Assembly (NCBI GenBank): GCA_016195085.1
Contig: JACQAG010000022.1
Span: forward strand, 207,918 to 271,917
Length of the DNA: 64,000 bases
DNA from: Pseudomonadota bacterium
Lineage (GTDB): Bacteria; Pseudomonadota; Alphaproteobacteria; SHVZ01
Direction of reading: 5' to 3'
Shown: one piece after another, positions 62,411 through 64,000 of the stretch
How the letters are laid out: every line of letters begins with the position of its first letter
Numbering within the stretch: the first letter of the stretch is position 1
Notes under the pieces: model-generated
Told to the model about the DNA's origin: nothing
What the model saw: only the letters and a program-made list of their open reading frames with translations
Databases searched by the model: none
Program-made: the position numbers and the translations under genes

Positions 62411-64000
62411 ATGACCTACAAGCGCAACGTCGATCGGCTCCCGATCCCTCCCCGGGATGCCAATGTCCAGAACGTCGTCTGCCACTACTGCATCGTCGGG
62501 TGCGGGTACAAGGCGATCTCCTGGGACGTGAACAAGCAAGGTGGCACGAAACCCAATCAGAATTTCTTCAAGCAGGACCTCTCCAAGCAGCAAAGCGCCG
62601 AGTCCACCGCCTGGTACTCGCCTGCGATGTACAACATCGTGAAGCAGGACGGACGCGACGTTCATCTCATCTTGATGCCTGACCATGCCTGCGAAGTGAA
62701 CTCCGGCCTGGGCTCGATCCGAGGTGCGCGCCAGGGCGAGAATTCCTATTCGCAGGTGACCGGAACCCAGTCGCAGCGCCTGACCGATCCCCTGGTCTAT
62801 CGCTACTCGGGCATGTATCCGACCTCCTGGGATGACGCGCTTTCGCTCGTCGCCGAAGTGACCAGGCGCGTCGTGGAAGAGCAGGGTGAGGACGGGCTCA
62901 TCGTCTCGGCCTTCGATCACGGCGGCGCCGGCGGCGGGTATGAGAACACCTGGGCGACCGGGAAGCTCTATTTCGAGAGCATGAAGATCAAGAACATCCG
63001 CATCCACAACCGACCTGCCTACAACTCGGAGGTTCATGGTACCCGCGATATGGGCGTGGGCGAGCTCAACAACTGCTACGAGGACGCAGAGCTCTCCGAC
63101 ACCATCGTGGCGGTCGGCACTAATGCACTCGAAACCCAGACCAACTATTTCCTGAACCACTGGGTCCCAAATCTCCGTGGGACCTCGATGCAGAAGAAGC
63201 AGCAGCAGCTCGCGGGCGAGCCTCATGCGCCGGCGCGCGTGATCATCGTCGACCCACGCAGGACGACCACAGTCAATGCCTGCGAGGTCGAGGCAGGCAA
63301 GGACAAGGTCCTGCATCTCGCCATCGAGCCCGGGACCGACCTCATTCTCTTCAATGCCATCATGACCGAAATCGCGGCGAAGGGCTGGGTCGACAAGACG
63401 TTCATCCAGGCATCGACTTCGGACTATGACGCCATGGTCGCCGCGAACAACGTCAGCCTCGCGGATGCGGCCAAGCTGACTGGTCTCTCGACCGATCAGA
63501 TCAGCAAGGCGGCGGCCTGGATCGCAGAGCCGAAAGAAGGCAAGCGCCGGCGGACCATGTTCGCCTATGAGAAGGGACTGATCTGGGGCAACGACAACTA
63601 CCGCACCAACCAGGCCCTGGTGAACATCGCGCTTGCCACCGGCAACATTGGCCGGCCAGGTGGTGGCTGCGTGCGCATGGGTGGCCACCAGGAAGGCTAT
63701 GTGCGCCCGTCGGATGCGCATGTCGGCCGCCCCGCCGCCTACGTCGACCAGCTTCTGATCGGCGGCAAGGGCGGGGTCCACCACATCTGGGCCTGCGACC
63801 ACTACAAGACGACGCTGAACGCGCTCGAGTTCAAGCGCATCTACAAGAAGCGCACGGCCATGGTCAAAGCAGCCATGGCAAGCGTGCCCTATGGTGATCG
63901 CGCCGCCCTGGTGAACGCCATCACAGCCGCGATTAGCCAGGGTGGCCTCTTCAGCGTCAATGTGGACCTCATCCCGAGCAAGATTGGCGAAGACGCCCAT
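62411..64000 (+). CDS. aioA: Arsenite oxidase molybdopterin subunit AioA (3' end outside window)
   Basis: The first 530 residues of the large catalytic subunit, out of a usual length of about 820-850. The N-terminal [3Fe-4S] site has Cys24, Cys27 and Cys31 (CHYCIVGC) with Ser102 in the fourth place (SIRG), the mark of AioA as opposed to other molybdopterin oxidoreductases. No signal peptide; it travels with AioB. Molybdopterin-binding segments are visible (VIIVDPRRTT and ATGNIGRPGGG). It oxidises periplasmic arsenite to arsenate. GAGGGG precedes ATG 62411, inside the end of aioB. Confidence 0.96.
   Translation, partial: MTYKRNVDRLPIPPRDANVQNVVCHYCIVGCGYKAISWDVNKQGGTKPNQNFFKQDLSKQQSAESTAWYSPAMYNIVKQDGRDVHLILMPDHACEVNSGLGSIRGARQGENSYSQVTGTQSQRLTDPLVYRYSGMYPTSWDDALSLVAEVTRRVVEEQGEDGLIVSAFDHGGAGGGYENTWATGKLYFESMKIKNIRIHNRPAYNSEVHGTRDMGVGELNNCYEDAELSDTIVAVGTNALETQTNYFLNHWVPNLRGTSMQKKQQQLAGEPHAPARVIIVDPRRTTTVNACEVEAGKDKVLHLAIEPGTDLILFNAIMTEIAAKGWVDKTFIQASTSDYDAMVAANNVSLADAAKLTGLSTDQISKAAAWIAEPKEGKRRRTMFAYEKGLIWGNDNYRTNQALVNIALATGNIGRPGGGCVRMGGHQEGYVRPSDAHVGRPAAYVDQLLIGGKGGVHHIWACDHYKTTLNALEFKRIYKKRTAMVKAAMASVPYGDRAALVNAITAAISQGGLFSVNVDLIPSKIGEDAH

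Noticed and set aside
62411-64000. Minus-strand open frame over the whole of aioA
   Set aside because: The plus-strand frame is unmistakably AioA with [3Fe-4S] and molybdopterin motifs; the reverse frame has no recognisable domain.

Overview
The window comes from a high-GC alphaproteobacterium. Signs of this are a two-domain dCTP deaminase, DUF1491, PAS_5 and TIGR04372 family proteins, a perfect CtrA-type box, and a very large investment in family-5 peptide-type ABC importers. The gene content fits a soil or water Rhodospirillales-like organism, but the sequence alone does not give genus or species. One tRNA gene is present (Asn, GTT, minus strand, near 31.86 kb). No rRNA, CRISPR array or complete insertion sequence was seen.

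Layout. 0-12 kb: the edge of one peptide-type importer (a permease running off the left end and a divergent binding protein with a methyltransferase), then a minus-strand operon read from 12 kb down to 3.1 kb: GntR/FCD regulator, cytosolic-type M14 carboxypeptidase, binding protein, two permeases, fused double ATPase, isochorismatase-family hydrolase and a small membrane protein. 12-19 kb: TIGR04076 protein plus aldo/keto reductase, a TPR/TIGR04372 glycosyltransferase-like protein, a second isochorismatase-like protein whose stop codon lies in a CTAG-bounded double-hairpin element, and an orphan binding protein. 18.9-19.5 kb: a ribbon-helix-helix antitoxin beside a frameshifted PIN toxin.

19.6-30.8 kb is a signalling island. 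It holds two parallel phosphorelay modules. One is H-NOX (haem NO sensor), hybrid histidine kinase and response regulator. The other is TonB-dependent receptor, YfiR-like periplasmic protein, CHASE8-HAMP-PAS hybrid kinase and response regulator. The two response regulators are paralogues and share a C-terminal helical domain that I cannot assign to a known output family. A PAS_5 protein with a CtrA box lies between the modules. A MazE/VapC-type toxin-antitoxin pair and tRNA-Asn follow.

32-44 kb: a minus-strand metabolic cluster (DUF2817 peptidase, enolase-superfamily enzyme, AbrB-type membrane protein, aspartoacylase-like deacylase), a DUF559 nuclease gene bracketed by inverted GC-rich palindromes, dcd, and a complete five-gene peptide-type importer. 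44-57 kb: methyltransferase, a sarcosine/dimethylglycine dehydrogenase-like flavoprotein, an N-terminally truncated choline-kinase-like gene next to a second CTAG double-hairpin element, another complete importer with an M20 peptidase, DUF1491, a 2OG-Fe(II) oxygenase and a small unknown protein.

57.8-64 kb is an arsenite oxidation locus in the order aioX-aioS-aioR-aioB-aioA, with a sigma-54 promoter just before aioB. AioX (single mature cysteine) should sense arsenite in the periplasm, AioS/AioR should relay this, and AioR should activate the sigma-54 promoter of the Rieske and molybdopterin subunits. aioA runs off the right edge.
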